IMG/VR virus record: IMGVR_UViG_3300008267_000019
Coordinates: 20,122 to 84,121 of that record
Strand: one strand, 5' to 3'
Length of the DNA: 64,000 bases
Source of the DNA: a virus
Below are positions 1 through 10,600 of the stretch, piece after piece (positions within the stretch are counted from its first letter, which is position 1; each line of letters starts with the position of its first letter). Below the pieces are notes generated by a model. That model searched no databases. It was given only the letters and a program-made list of their open reading frames with translations, and was not told the DNA's origin. Position numbers and translations under genes: made by a program.

Positions 1-2
1 AT

Positions 3-581
3 ACAGCAGCTCAAGTAAAAACTGCAGTAGCATCTAAAAGCTACAAATGGTTTGAAGGTAAAGATTTAATGTTAAATATTGTAGGAATACGTAATTCTTT
101 TACAGGTCAAAAAGTAACTAATTTATTTGACGATCATTTAACTTTAACTTATACAGTTAACGGTGTAGAACATTTTCATTGCTGGCCAGCTACTACAGAT
201 CCTGGAACTAAAGGTGTAATGCAGTATGGAAACAAAGCTGGTGTAGCTAGACTAGTAGAAGGACAGTACATCAACTCACACATCATGCGTTTACATGCAG
301 GTAAGTATGAAGCACTAGGACAAAACAAACCAGTTAAAGTATTCCGTGATCCAAACAAAGATATGGTATATGATGAAAAGTCAATACAAGAAGGATTATT
401 TGGAATCAATATTCACAAAGCTGGAGCAGATTCAACATTTGTAGAAAACTGGTCAGAAGGATGTCAGGTATTTAAGAAGTCTGCAGACTTTGAAGAGTTT
501 ATGGCAATATGTAGAAAAGCAAAAGCTATACACGAAAACAACTTTACATATACTTTAATCGAGTCAAACGACATTGTATGA
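3..581 (+). CDS. Peptidoglycan-active (lysin-like) protein, 5' end outside the window
   Basis: The frame is open to the left edge: an ATG lies at 69, but 22 in-frame codons precede it with no stop, so the gene is probably cut by the window edge and its true start is not visible. The C-terminal part has a GINIHKAG segment followed by a SEGCQVF segment. The His and Ser-x-Gly-Cys pairing resembles the active-site layout of YkuD-type (L,D-transpeptidase/carboxypeptidase) and related phage wall-active proteins. The WPATTDPG stretch fits a wall-binding or hydrolase fold. It sits just before the tail genes, which would suit an endolysin or virion lysin. The wall-enzyme call is inference from motif layout; the exact family is uncertain. 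Confidence 0.5.
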   Translation, partial: TAAQVKTAVASKSYKWFEGKDLMLNIVGIRNSFTGQKVTNLFDDHLTLTYTVNGVEHFHCWPATTDPGTKGVMQYGNKAGVARLVEGQYINSHIMRLHAGKYEALGQNKPVKVFRDPNKDMVYDEKSIQEGLFGINIHKAGADSTFVENWSEGCQVFKKSADFEEFMAICRKAKAIHENNFTYTLIESNDIV

Positions 582-736
582 AATTTAGAAATAACTGGAA
601 ATCTAAAAATAGACAATGGGATAAACTAATGATAAGAATTAGAATTAGTTCTCTAGATATATTTACTGCAGAGTTAGATATATCTAGAGAGTTCTATCTT
701 ATTACTATTTTAAATTTAACTTTTAAAAATAGATAA
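578..736 (+). CDS. Small basic protein, 52 aa, unknown function
   Basis: The start ATG overlaps the stop of the lysin-like gene (ATGA), which suggests translational coupling. The 52-residue product is rich in Lys, Arg and Asn at the N-terminus (MKFRNNWKSKNRQW) and ends in a hydrophobic stretch (FYLITILNL). I do not recognise a family. Placement between two genes with tight spacing is the main support. Confidence 0.4.
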   Translation: MKFRNNWKSKNRQWDKLMIRIRISSLDIFTAELDISREFYLITILNLTFKNR

Positions 737-738
737 TC

Positions 739-879
739 ATGGCTAAAATTAAAGAACAAGGATTGTCATTAAAAAGAGATACTAAAGTATCTAGACCAGG
801 CATCCATGCTAAGACTAAAACTTCTGTAAGTAAAAGCTCTAAAAATTATAGAAAAGCTTACAAAGGACAAGGAAGATAA
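739..879 (+). CDS. Small highly basic protein, 46 aa
   Basis: Begins two bases after the preceding stop and ends 28 bases before the next gene. It is 46 residues long with very few acidic residues and many Lys, Arg and Ser, including a KTKTSVSKSSKNYRKAYKG tail. Such composition suits nucleic-acid or capsid-interior binding, but that is inference from charge only. Dense packing and an intact frame support a real gene. Confidence 0.5.
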   Translation: MAKIKEQGLSLKRDTKVSRPGIHAKTKTSVSKSSKNYRKAYKGQGR

Positions 880-907
880 TTAATAAAATAATCTTATATT
901 TGCTATT

Positions 908-1618
908 ATGCTATCACTAGACGACTTACATGCTCAATTAGATGAAACACTGGCAATTAACTCAGTAGAATCATCTTACTCATATGAGTTCTATACAGAT
1001 CTTATAAATGAGCAAAGATCTCTTTGGCTACGTAATGAGTATAATAAAAACCGCAGCATAGATCCTTATATCATACAAAATCTAAATTGCGTAGAATTAG
1101 AACATGTAAATCCTATAGATTGCTGTATAGAAGTTCCAGGATTATGTCAAGTATTAAGAACAAAAAAGAAAATTCCTAATACTATAGAGTTTAACTTTAC
1201 AAAAGGAATAGTAGCTGTAGGCCCTGCAGAAATAACAAAACCAAGATATATTTTAATAGATTACTCTAGAGTTCCTTACGCAGGTAACGGACGTACTACT
1301 AAAAATTCTATATATGCATTTTTATATGGAGGATATTTGTATATCATTAGTAAAAATCCTAATGTAAATCTTTTACAATATATTACAATTAGAGGTTTAT
1401 TTGAAGACCCTACTAGTTTAGGAGAATTTATTAATTGTGAAACAGGAAATAGTTGTTGGAAACCTTCTGACCCTTATCCAATAAATCAATGGATGTGGGC
1501 ATATATTAAACCAATAGTAATTCAATATTTAATGCAGAAAGGAATGTTCCAATACGATGATGCAAATGATGCACAAGATAGCAGAATTAATCCTCCAAGT
1601 CAAGCAGGTACAGAATGA
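908..1618 (+). CDS. Head-tail connector / ring protein
   Basis: A 236-residue protein at the start of the tail cluster. The N-terminal third is helical (LHAQLDETLAINSVESSYSYEFYTDLINEQRSLW, split here by eye into two helices), the middle is beta-rich (IPNTIEFNFTKGIVAVGP) and the C-terminal part returns to helices (INQWMWAYIKPIVIQYLMQK). That order matches the small head-tail adaptor and tail tubular folds found in podophages. Crassvirales tails carry several stacked ring proteins upstream of the muzzle gene, which is the position seen here. The next gene overlaps by four bases. Virion role is well supported by context; the exact ring is not. Confidence 0.55.
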   Translation: MLSLDDLHAQLDETLAINSVESSYSYEFYTDLINEQRSLWLRNEYNKNRSIDPYIIQNLNCVELEHVNPIDCCIEVPGLCQVLRTKKKIPNTIEFNFTKGIVAVGPAEITKPRYILIDYSRVPYAGNGRTTKNSIYAFLYGGYLYIISKNPNVNLLQYITIRGLFEDPTSLGEFINCETGNSCWKPSDPYPINQWMWAYIKPIVIQYLMQKGMFQYDDANDAQDSRINPPSQAGTE

Positions 1619-2157
1619 TAGAAAACTCTACATATCTTAAAAGGGGCGAAGGCAAATTAAAAGGAGCTATTAAAAAAAATAGCTTTTATAATTATTATAT
1701 AAAAAATGCTAAAGAAACTATAGTATCTAGAAGCGTATATAATAATTTTTTAAAAGAATTACTTCAAGCTTTTAGTACAAGTATTGTAGAAATAGGGTTA
1801 GAGTTAAAGATTAATAAAATAGGAAAAATTAGAATTAAAAGTAATAATTTAAATATATTAAATAAAGAAGGTAAAGTTACTAAAGCTTTAAAAGTAAACT
1901 GGAAAGCTACTTGGGATTACTGGCAAAATAAATATCCAGGATTAACAAGACAAGAAATTACAGAATTGCCTGACAAAAGAGTTTTGTATCACGATAATGA
2001 GCATACTAATTACGAATTCTATTCTCATTATTGGGATAATTTAAGTATACCTTTAAAATTTAAAAGCTTTTATAGTTTTAAACCGTCTAGACAATATTCT
2101 AGATTAATTGCCAAAATAGTTAAAGACCCAAATAGAAAAACATTTTATTATGGATAA
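1615..2157 (+). CDS. IHF/HU-like protein of the crAss tail cluster
   Basis: 180 residues, start overlapping the previous stop (ATGA). Residues about 35-80 read as two helices followed by VEIGLELKINKIGKIRIKS, the helix-helix-beta layout of the HU/IHF fold with its typical Gly-Lys-hydrophobic strands. IHF-like genes beside the tail genes are a known feature of crAss-like phages. The C-terminal half is rich in Trp, Tyr and Lys (NWKATWDYWQNKY) and has no clear relative. It could bind DNA or, since it lies among ring genes, be a virion ring built on this fold. Function between these is open. Confidence 0.55.
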   Translation: MIENSTYLKRGEGKLKGAIKKNSFYNYYIKNAKETIVSRSVYNNFLKELLQAFSTSIVEIGLELKINKIGKIRIKSNNLNILNKEGKVTKALKVNWKATWDYWQNKYPGLTRQEITELPDKRVLYHDNEHTNYEFYSHYWDNLSIPLKFKSFYSFKPSRQYSRLIAKIVKDPNRKTFYYG

Positions 2158-2443
2158 GTTAATGATGGCCGAAATGGCCGAAATGAAAAACCCAATCATG
2201 AACAACAAAGAGGTTGAATCAGAATGTAAAACTGTTAGAAAAGAATTTGCTGACGGAAGTTCTGAAGAAGTTCGTGTAGAAAAAGTTGATGGGGGATATA
2301 TCAAAACTGTATGTAAAAAATACAAAGATAAAGAAGGCTGTTGGCAATGGGATGAAGAAAAATCTGTTCACACAGAAGATCCTTTAGAAGATAAAACAAG
2401 TATAGTAGATAGACTGGCAGCAGTCATGAAAGGCTTAGAATAA
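2150..2443 (+). CDS. Small acidic protein in the tail cluster
   Basis: 97 residues, overlapping the upstream gene by eight bases and sharing one base with the downstream gene, so it is part of the same tightly packed operon. The first 15 residues carry a short repeat (MAEMAEMKNP). The core has two beta-like strands with Glu/Lys alternation (SSEEVRVEKVDGGYIKTV) and the tail is helical (IVDRLAAVMKGLE). No family is recognised. Position suggests a tail or assembly role. Confidence 0.5.
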   Translation: MDKLMMAEMAEMKNPIMNNKEVESECKTVRKEFADGSSEEVRVEKVDGGYIKTVCKKYKDKEGCWQWDEEKSVHTEDPLEDKTSIVDRLAAVMKGLE

Positions 2444-3276
2444 TGCACGCAGGAAAAACAGTTTCATATAAAGCAATCCTTGATAAAACTATCAGGGATT
2501 TTGGCTTTAATTATGATATAATCGAAGAAGAAGGTATTGAATGGTTAGCAGAGTTCATGGCTCACACCAATGTAGGCGTGACTATGGAGGAAAAAATTGC
2601 ATATATGGAAATATGTGATGCTCGCGGAGATCTTCCTTTTGATTTATATAAAATTGGCCAAGCAGCACATATTGAAGGAGTAGAAACTATTGAAGAAGCT
2701 ATGTGTGGTAAAGGACGTATGTTTCCAATGAGATGGAAAACAGATTACTTCCACAAACGCTACCATAGAGACGATAGAGATTATACAACAGAATCTAGAG
2801 AAACTTATACTGTAGGTCAAGGATATATTTTCCCAAGTTTTAATAGAGGCATTGTAGCAATGAGTTACACTGCTATACCAACAGACGATTGCGGATACCC
2901 TACTATTCCTGCAGAGCAAGAATGGTTAGAAGCAGGGGCTCATTATATTGCATATAAAATTGCTAGAAAACTGTGGTTAAGAAATGAATTAGCTTCAGAT
3001 AAGTTTCAAATTATAGAACGAGATAGAGATTGGTATTTTGCACAAGCAGTAAATCATGCTAAACAATGGAATGGTGTTGATGAAGCAGAAACAGTTAAAA
3101 ACTCTGTACTTAGAACTATTCCTGATGTACAAGCGCATGCAAGCTTCTTTGCTAATATGCAATTACCTGAACAACGTAAATTTAGACCTAAAGCAGGTGT
3201 AGGTTTAGTATCAACAATTAATGTATTAACTCACGGACAAAATCCAGCAACTGTAGTACCATCTAACACTCCATAA
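2443..3276 (+). CDS. Tail tubular protein A-like connector
   Basis: 277 residues. After helical regions it has a Pro/Tyr-rich beta core (YTVGQGYIFPSFNRGIVAMS) followed by a long helix (AEQEWLEAGAHYIAYKIARK). This resembles the tail tubular / head-tail adaptor proteins that Crassvirales annotations place immediately before the stabilisation protein. It shares one base with the 1469-residue muzzle gene downstream. The family call rests on fold-like pattern and gene order; a profile search would be decisive. Confidence 0.55.
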   Translation: MHAGKTVSYKAILDKTIRDFGFNYDIIEEEGIEWLAEFMAHTNVGVTMEEKIAYMEICDARGDLPFDLYKIGQAAHIEGVETIEEAMCGKGRMFPMRWKTDYFHKRYHRDDRDYTTESRETYTVGQGYIFPSFNRGIVAMSYTAIPTDDCGYPTIPAEQEWLEAGAHYIAYKIARKLWLRNELASDKFQIIERDRDWYFAQAVNHAKQWNGVDEAETVKNSVLRTIPDVQAHASFFANMQLPEQRKFRPKAGVGLVSTINVLTHGQNPATVVPSNTP

Positions 3277-6200
3277 TGGAATCTCAAATAAATACATATC
3301 AGGGAATGAATAAAGATACTGCTTACGATACTATCGAAGCATCTCTTTATATTGACGCAAAAGATATTAGAATAACAACCACCAACGGAGAATCTATTGG
3401 TGGTTTTACTAATATTAAAGGAACAGAGTTTTCTTTTGCAATACCTTTAAGAGGCACATTTCCTAGTAACCCTGTACAAGTTTGGGTAGCAGACAATCCT
3501 GCAGTTATAGGATATACTACTATTAGAAATAAAATAATTTTATTTGTTGCTGATGATAGCAATGAAAAAGGTTGGATATATGAAGTACAATATGATCCTG
3601 CAACTAGGCAAGTACTATCAGGATTTCCATTATTAAAATATTATAATTCTCTTTTATATTTTAAAAAAGAATGGCCTATAGAAGCACTTGGTCGCTATGA
3701 ATCGGATACTATACAAAGAGTTTATTGGACAGATTATAATAATTATTTTAGAGCAATAAATTTAGAAGAAGCAGATTTAGCTAATCTTCCTGTAGGACAA
3801 ATAGATATTTTTCCAGATGTAACTTACACACAACCTTTATTAAAAACAATTTCAGGAGGAGGAGCTTTACTATCAGGGGAATATCAAATAAGTTACAGAT
3901 TAATTACAGTAGATGGCAAACAAACTTTAATAGCTCCTCCAAGTAATTTAATACATATAACATCTCCTTCAGAAACATTAATACAATCAGCGCAATATAC
4001 GGGAGATCTTGCTGCAGTCAATACAGGCAAAGCAATTAGTATAGAAGTTGACACAAGTAATTATGGAAATTTTGATAAAATAGAATTTATTGCAGTATAT
4101 CATTCTGCACAAAATTCTGTCCCTGTAGTTACTAGTATAGAACAGATGGGAATAGGTTCCGCTACTACAGTTACTTTTGTTTATACAGGAACTGAAGGAA
4201 CGGCTATACCTGTAGAGTTATTTACTTTTACTACTAAAAATTACGCATTCAAAACTCCTAAAACTATTACTCAAAAAGATAGTTCTTTAGTAATAGCTAA
4301 TATAAAAGGCTCTAATATTTCTGTACAAGATTTACTTACAACAGGAAGTTTTGATGCAAAAACTAGAAGATATAGAAACAATGGCGTAGACCCCATTGCT
4401 CCTCCATTTCCTCCAGGACCAGGTAATGATTTACTAAATGCATTTAACGAAGAGTATAATAAAGATGCACATTGGAGTAGAGATTGGAATATAAATTCTC
4501 AATATAGATATCAATCTGATGGAGCAAGACTAGGTGGCGAAGGACCTAATATTTCATATACGTTTCATTTAGAAACTTACACAATGGATGGTAGTGCTAC
4601 ACCAGGTTTTGCCAATGTAGCTAATATACCAGATTTTGTATATACTCACGATTTAAATGACGGTTATGGAACCTACGCTAACACTACTTTTCCTAATCAT
4701 GCTTCTCCATTTATATCAGGATTATTAAGAGGATACAAACGCGGTGAAACATATCGTTTTGGAATTGTGTTTTATACTATTAAAGGGGAAACTACTTTTG
4801 TTGAATATATAGGTGATATTAAATTTCCAGATATTTCTGAGGAAGATTCTGTAAATAATTCTTCTACTACTAAATTTTGGCCTTTATCTCAAACAGGTAC
4901 TCCTTCTACAGTAACCCTAGGTTATTCTATGGGTATACAATTTAGTATAGATTTAAGTTCTTGTCCAGAGTTGTTAAACCAAATTACAGGTTATCAAATA
5001 GTAAGAGTAGAAAGAACAGAAGCTGATAAACGACGATTAACTCAAGGTATTTATAAAGGATTTTATTTTAATAGAGTATTAGCTCCAAACCGTTCATTTA
5101 ATTTTGATTTACAAATAGAAAATCAAGAAGAAGTTTTACACCTTTACCCTTACTACCCAGATACTTTAGAAGACAATGGATGTTTTTCAACTTTAGGGGG
5201 AACAGGTTATATTCCGCAATATTTGCAATATATTATAAAAGGAGAATATTTAGGATTTTATAGCCCAGAAATTTCTTATGATTATAATAATGTTAGAGAT
5301 ATAGCAAGAAACTTAGGAAGTAATCCTTGTTTACTTTTAACAGGAGCATATGGAGTTAAAGATAAAAATTCTCCTAGCCCAATTGATTTAAACTCTATAG
5401 ATTTAGGAATAAAAGATTATGATTATAGAGTCACTTTAAGATCTACATTACCTGTAACATTTAATAGTATTAACAATATTAAAAAATGGAAATTTATTAA
5501 TCTATTTACAATGGAAGATACTAGTGACTACAAAACAAAAGTCACTGGAGATTTAGATGGATATTACATGCGTAATTATTGGTGTTTAGATAATTGGTAT
5601 TATAAAGGACTTCCTGGCCCAGGTATAGATCCTAATGATCCTTCTAATGGAGTAAACTACGCTAGTACTTCTTATGATCTTGCAGAATTTTATAAAGCAG
5701 GTACAAGTTTAGTAGGAAAAATAGATTTAATACAAAATGATCTTTTAACGGGAGCTCCTTTGCCTTTAAATTCTATAGCATTAACTTCTTATTTTTGGAC
5801 TCCATTTAATGGTAATGATCCTAACGGAAATCCTAAAATATTAATTAGAAATATAAGCACAGGAGCAAGTATAAACGCTACTGATACTAATACTTATAAC
5901 AATGCTTACCCTATACTAGATTTTTTAATTCCCAAAAAAGAAGTTTATGGAGGATCTTCTCAAGATGCTCTAGAAGCTAATATATTTATTCCTGCGTCTC
6001 CATTTATAAGTTCAAGTAATTTAGTTGGATTAACAGATACATTTATTGTATTTGGTGGAGATATATTTATTAATATGTTTACTCTTCAACCTGGTATGAC
6101 AGAATTTAATGAAGAGTTTTATCAAAATAATATTGCATTTAATAATCTTAGATATATACAAAATAATAGTGTTACCGAAGTTTATCCTGTTGAGACTAGT

Positions 6201-7685
6201 ATAAACATAGATTTAGCAGCAGGTTCTACAATTAAAACAGAAGTTAAATATGATTACAACGGCAATGAATATACATTATTTAGACAAGAATTAAATAATA
6301 GTTTTATAGGATATGCACAGAGTAATACAATGTATAGTTACAACACAGTATATTCTAGAGAAAGTAAAGATGTTACATTTTTTATAGAACCTGCAGGAAG
6401 TAACGGCAGTTCTAATTTAAATGATATTAGAGCATATTTATCTAATGTAAAAATTAACGGAGAAACTATAGATTCCTGGACAAAGTTTGGATCAAATAAT
6501 TATTATGATGTTGATGATTATGGACCTATAAATAAAATATTAAACTATAAAGATTCCGTATTTTTTATTCAAGATAAAGCTGTAGGTATTTATGCCATAA
6601 ACAGAGCCGCTATTACTACTACTGCTGACGGAGTTCCTACACAATTAGGTCTTGGTCAAGGATTTGGGAAACATCAATATTATTCTAAAGAAAATGGTAG
6701 TATACATCAATATGGAGTAAAAGTTGCCCCAGAAGGAGTTTACTTTTTAGATGCAATTCATAGAAAAATATTTTTACTTCAAAGCTCTGGAACTCAAAGT
6801 CAAAATGATCCTATATCAGAACTTAAAGGAATGCATAGTTATATACAAGCATTACCTAATGGAGTATTCTTACGCAAAGAAGATGGAGGAGATAATCCTA
6901 TTTTAAAACGCGGAATTACTATAGGAAAAGATAAAATAAATGATGAAATTTTATTTACTTTTTTAGGAACAGGAGACTTTGTAGTATTAGGTCCTAATAC
7001 AACTTATACTGTAGGCACAATTGTATATGAGCCTGCTAGTGGATTATATTATATAGTAACTTCAGAATTTACATCAGGAGAAACTAAACTACAGGCTATA
7101 AGAGATTTATTAGAAAACTCTCAAGTAGCAACAGAAAAAGATAATTTTAGAGATGCAACTCTTGTATTTGACGTTTTAATGAATTCTTTTTCTTCTACGT
7201 ATTCAGCAAAGCCAACTATTTATATAGAAAACGGAGATATAATTCAGAGTCCTGATCCAAATAATAACAATCTTATATATACTCATAATATAGGAACTTA
7301 TGGAGAATTTTATGGTAATGTAGAAGAATGTTATTTAACTCTTGTAATTAATCCTCAAGCAGATATAAATAAAATTCTTAGAACTTTAGAATTTAATTCT
7401 ATAGTAAGAGATGATAATAAAGTAATAGATAGAACAGAAACTATTACTGCATTTCAAATTACTACTGAATATCAAGATACAGGTAAAGTGCCTTATAGCT
7501 CTGGAAGAATTAAAAGAAAGTTTGATAAATGGCGTGTAAAAATTCCTAGAAATCAATTAAGTATTTCACAACAAGATCGTTTGAGAAGTACTCATTTTGT
7601 TTTAACTTTATATTTTGATAATTTAAATCAAAAACAAATTATAGTAAATAGATTAATTTCTTATGTAGACTATCAAATGTTCTAA
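3276..7685 (+). CDS. Tail muzzle / stabilisation protein (P22 gp10-like)
   Basis: A 1469-residue protein, nearly all beta-strand by composition, with frequent Asn, Tyr, Gly and Thr and few charged clusters. Residues about 1070-1180 contain NYKDSVFFIQDKAVGIYAIN and then VAPEGVYFLDAIHRKIFLLQ, a propeller-like blade pattern typical of tail stabilisation and nozzle proteins. Crassvirales carry one such protein of about this size, annotated as tail stabilisation protein and seen as the muzzle in the PhicrAss001 structure. No signal peptide or membrane segment is visible. The start overlaps the previous stop by one base and the end overlaps the next start. Confidence 0.7.
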   Translation: MESQINTYQGMNKDTAYDTIEASLYIDAKDIRITTTNGESIGGFTNIKGTEFSFAIPLRGTFPSNPVQVWVADNPAVIGYTTIRNKIILFVADDSNEKGWIYEVQYDPATRQVLSGFPLLKYYNSLLYFKKEWPIEALGRYESDTIQRVYWTDYNNYFRAINLEEADLANLPVGQIDIFPDVTYTQPLLKTISGGGALLSGEYQISYRLITVDGKQTLIAPPSNLIHITSPSETLIQSAQYTGDLAAVNTGKAISIEVDTSNYGNFDKIEFIAVYHSAQNSVPVVTSIEQMGIGSATTVTFVYTGTEGTAIPVELFTFTTKNYAFKTPKTITQKDSSLVIANIKGSNISVQDLLTTGSFDAKTRRYRNNGVDPIAPPFPPGPGNDLLNAFNEEYNKDAHWSRDWNINSQYRYQSDGARLGGEGPNISYTFHLETYTMDGSATPGFANVANIPDFVYTHDLNDGYGTYANTTFPNHASPFISGLLRGYKRGETYRFGIVFYTIKGETTFVEYIGDIKFPDISEEDSVNNSSTTKFWPLSQTGTPSTVTLGYSMGIQFSIDLSSCPELLNQITGYQIVRVERTEADKRRLTQGIYKGFYFNRVLAPNRSFNFDLQIENQEEVLHLYPYYPDTLEDNGCFSTLGGTGYIPQYLQYIIKGEYLGFYSPEISYDYNNVRDIARNLGSNPCLLLTGAYGVKDKNSPSPIDLNSIDLGIKDYDYRVTLRSTLPVTFNSINNIKKWKFINLFTMEDTSDYKTKVTGDLDGYYMRNYWCLDNWYYKGLPGPGIDPNDPSNGVNYASTSYDLAEFYKAGTSLVGKIDLIQNDLLTGAPLPLNSIALTSYFWTPFNGNDPNGNPKILIRNISTGASINATDTNTYNNAYPILDFLIPKKEVYGGSSQDALEANIFIPASPFISSSNLVGLTDTFIVFGGDIFINMFTLQPGMTEFNEEFYQNNIAFNNLRYIQNNSVTEVYPVETSINIDLAAGSTIKTEVKYDYNGNEYTLFRQELNNSFIGYAQSNTMYSYNTVYSRESKDVTFFIEPAGSNGSSNLNDIRAYLSNVKINGETIDSWTKFGSNNYYDVDDYGPINKILNYKDSVFFIQDKAVGIYAINRAAITTTADGVPTQLGLGQGFGKHQYYSKENGSIHQYGVKVAPEGVYFLDAIHRKIFLLQSSGTQSQNDPISELKGMHSYIQALPNGVFLRKEDGGDNPILKRGITIGKDKINDEILFTFLGTGDFVVLGPNTTYTVGTIVYEPASGLYYIVTSEFTSGETKLQAIRDLLENSQVATEKDNFRDATLVFDVLMNSFSSTYSAKPTIYIENGDIIQSPDPNNNNLIYTHNIGTYGEFYGNVEECYLTLVINPQADINKILRTLEFNSIVRDDNKVIDRTETITAFQITTEYQDTGKVPYSSGRIKRKFDKWRVKIPRNQLSISQQDRLRSTHFVLTLYFDNLNQKQIIVNRLISYVDYQMF

Positions 7686-10600
7686 TGAAAAATAAACCTA
7701 AAAATATACCTACTTACTACAAGTTTCCTGGAACTCCAGTCTATAGAGATACTACAGCTTTACCTTTTAAAGCTGGTGGTAGTTTGTTTCCATCTTTATA
7801 TGGAAATTCTTTTTTAGAAAATAATGATAAAGAAAAAAAGAAAAAAAGAAAAACAAAAGAAGATTTAAATGAATCATCTACACAAGGTGATATAGTAGAA
7901 GCTATAGAAACAGAAACAGGACTTGATCCAAATCTTACATATTATAAAGGACCAACAAACTGGGGTGATAGATTATTTGCAAAAGATGCATCAGGTGCTT
8001 GGTATTCAATAGAAGCAGGTCAAGCATTACCTTTTTCTTATGATCCTGATTACTTAAATCAAAATACTACAAAAGCAAGTGATGAAGAAGCATTAGGAAG
8101 ACTGCTTCAATCAAAAACACTTAATGAAGTAGCTGTAACTGGAGAAAAACTTTCTTGGCAAAAGTATCAAGATGAATATGAAAAATCTAATCCTAGAGGA
8201 GAATATTTAGAAAAAAGAAAAAAGAATTATTTAAAATCACATCCTGGATTAAACAGAGCAATGGGAGTTACTATGAATAATTTCCCAGAAGATGCTCTTG
8301 CAAGATTTAATGACAAGTATAATAAAGAAAGAAATACTTATGCACTTGAAAAATTTGTAGATAAAGATTTAGAAGAAGATATAGACAAAAGAGGACGATG
8401 GATAGATGATGTAGAAAAAAGTCCAGGACTTTATAATATGGTTATTAACTCTAAATATGGATATAATTTAAAACCAAATATATTTTCAAGAACGCTTGCA
8501 GGCGCAGAAAAATTAGTAGACTGGATACCAGGAGTAGATCCTCTTTTAGATTGGGCTACAGGTAAAAATAGATATAATGACATTCTTACTGAACAAGAAC
8601 AAAAAGATGTAACAGGATGGGATGCTTTAGCATTTACAGAATATCCTGGTCAAGTTTTAGCTAATATGATAGCAGAAGGAATAGATCCTAATTCAAATGC
8701 TTCTTGGGAAACATTTTCAGGAAGTTCTTCTCCAATTGTTACAGCAAATCCTCAATTAGAAACAATGACCCAATTAGCAACGGGAGCAATTGGTTTACCA
8801 TTTAATGTAATGGGAATGGCTAATTTAGCTAAAAATGTAGGAAAAGGAGTTTCTAATGTAGCTAAAGCTAATTATTATGATCTTTTTAAAAAAGGAAATA
8901 ATTCTTTTAATGATATTAATTTTCAAAATTTTAAAACTGCCGAAAATACAGCAGGAGAATTAGCACAAGGAGTAAATACAATAGATAATACAGGGGCAAC
9001 TGCATCATTAAATACTGGACAAAATGCTACAGGAGCAAATAAAATATTAACAAATGAAGAAATTAAAAACATAATAGTAAACGAACAAGTACCTAGTCCA
9101 AAAACATTATTATCAACTGAAGGAGAAATACTTCCTGAGTCTGCTTCATGGCATACTATAATGGAAGATTTTAAAACAAAATTACGCGAAGTAGATCTTA
9201 CAAAACCTTTAACAGATGAAGATTATATTAAAGCTGCTAATGCAATTAATCCTGAAATAAGTAAAGTAGCAAGTTTAGATGAAATTAAAGCTGTACATCA
9301 AGAAGCTCTTGATTATTTTAAAGGAGAAAAAGATCCTGAAGATATAGCATTATATATAAGAGATGCATTAGCAGAAAAATTACCATCAATAGGAGAAGCT
9401 CCTACTATGGTTGACGGGTATCCAACATATTCTGCAGGATTTTCAGTAAGTCGTTCTTTAGATCCTAATGCTGCTCAATATTATGGACCAAAAAGTGTTT
9501 TTGATAAAGCAAAGGACTGGGGATATGATTTAAATAATCTAACTCCTAAGCAACAAAATATGTTAGCTGCTTATACAAAAGGATATGATTTTCCTATAAA
9601 TATTGGTAAAAGATTTGGATTTCAAGATATGGGTATTAGAGGAGATTTTTATCAAAAAAATGCTAATACATTACTTGACGCTATTCTTGCTAATAAATTT
9701 CCTAATGACACCTCAGTAATAAGAAGTATAAAAACAAATTATCCGCTTACTTTATTAGATAAAAATAAATTATTAGAAACAAAGGATATATCATTATCAG
9801 AAACACCAAGTACTAAATATAGAGGAAACCTTCAAAAAAGTGATGTAATAGGAGATAAAGGATTTTTATCTACTAGTTTAATTCCAGATTTAACATGGGG
9901 TAAAGCTAGATTAGGAGAAAGAATTATGATTCCAGGAGGAAATAAACAATCTTATGGTTTTCCTAATGCATCTTCAGCAAGTTCTTCTCCTTTTGAAGGA
10001 GAAATAGTGTTGCCATCTGGTTTAGGAAGAGAAGTTATTGACGTATTACCTGATAATCTAGCAAATGTTGTCGGTTATAAATATATAACAAAAATATTAA
10101 ATCCATATTTAATGCCTGCAGCAATAGGAACAACTGCTACTGGAACTTTTTTTGGAAATAATAATAATAATTATGGAGCTTCTTTTGATACTCCTAATAT
10201 GCAAGAATATTTGAATTCTTTAATGTGGGATTCTGGAAAATCTGTATTATTAAATTCAGGTTATTTTAAAGCATACGGAGGCCCATTAAATGATAGAAAC
10301 ATTAATGGCAAATTATTGCAAAGTACTTACGCTAGTCCTTTAGGAAACATGTTTAGAGAAGGAGGACCTTTTGGTGAAGATAAAGGAACCTTTGATTATG
10401 CTACTAGTATTTATGCTTCTCAACCAGGTAATTATTATAATAATGGCGGGGAAATAAATCCAATGAATGCAATGATGAAAGCAAGACTTGCTTATGCAAA
10501 TGAGTTTGGTAATCCTGCAGCAAAAAGAATGGTAAATTTACCTGATAATCCTTATATTTTTACAGGACAAGAGCCTTATACAACTCCAGATATGGCAGGT

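Noticed and set aside
895-902. TATATTTG resembling a -7 promoter element before the gene at 908
   Set aside because: No -33 TTTG at the right distance and the gene lies in a tight operon; such sequences are common in AT-rich DNA.
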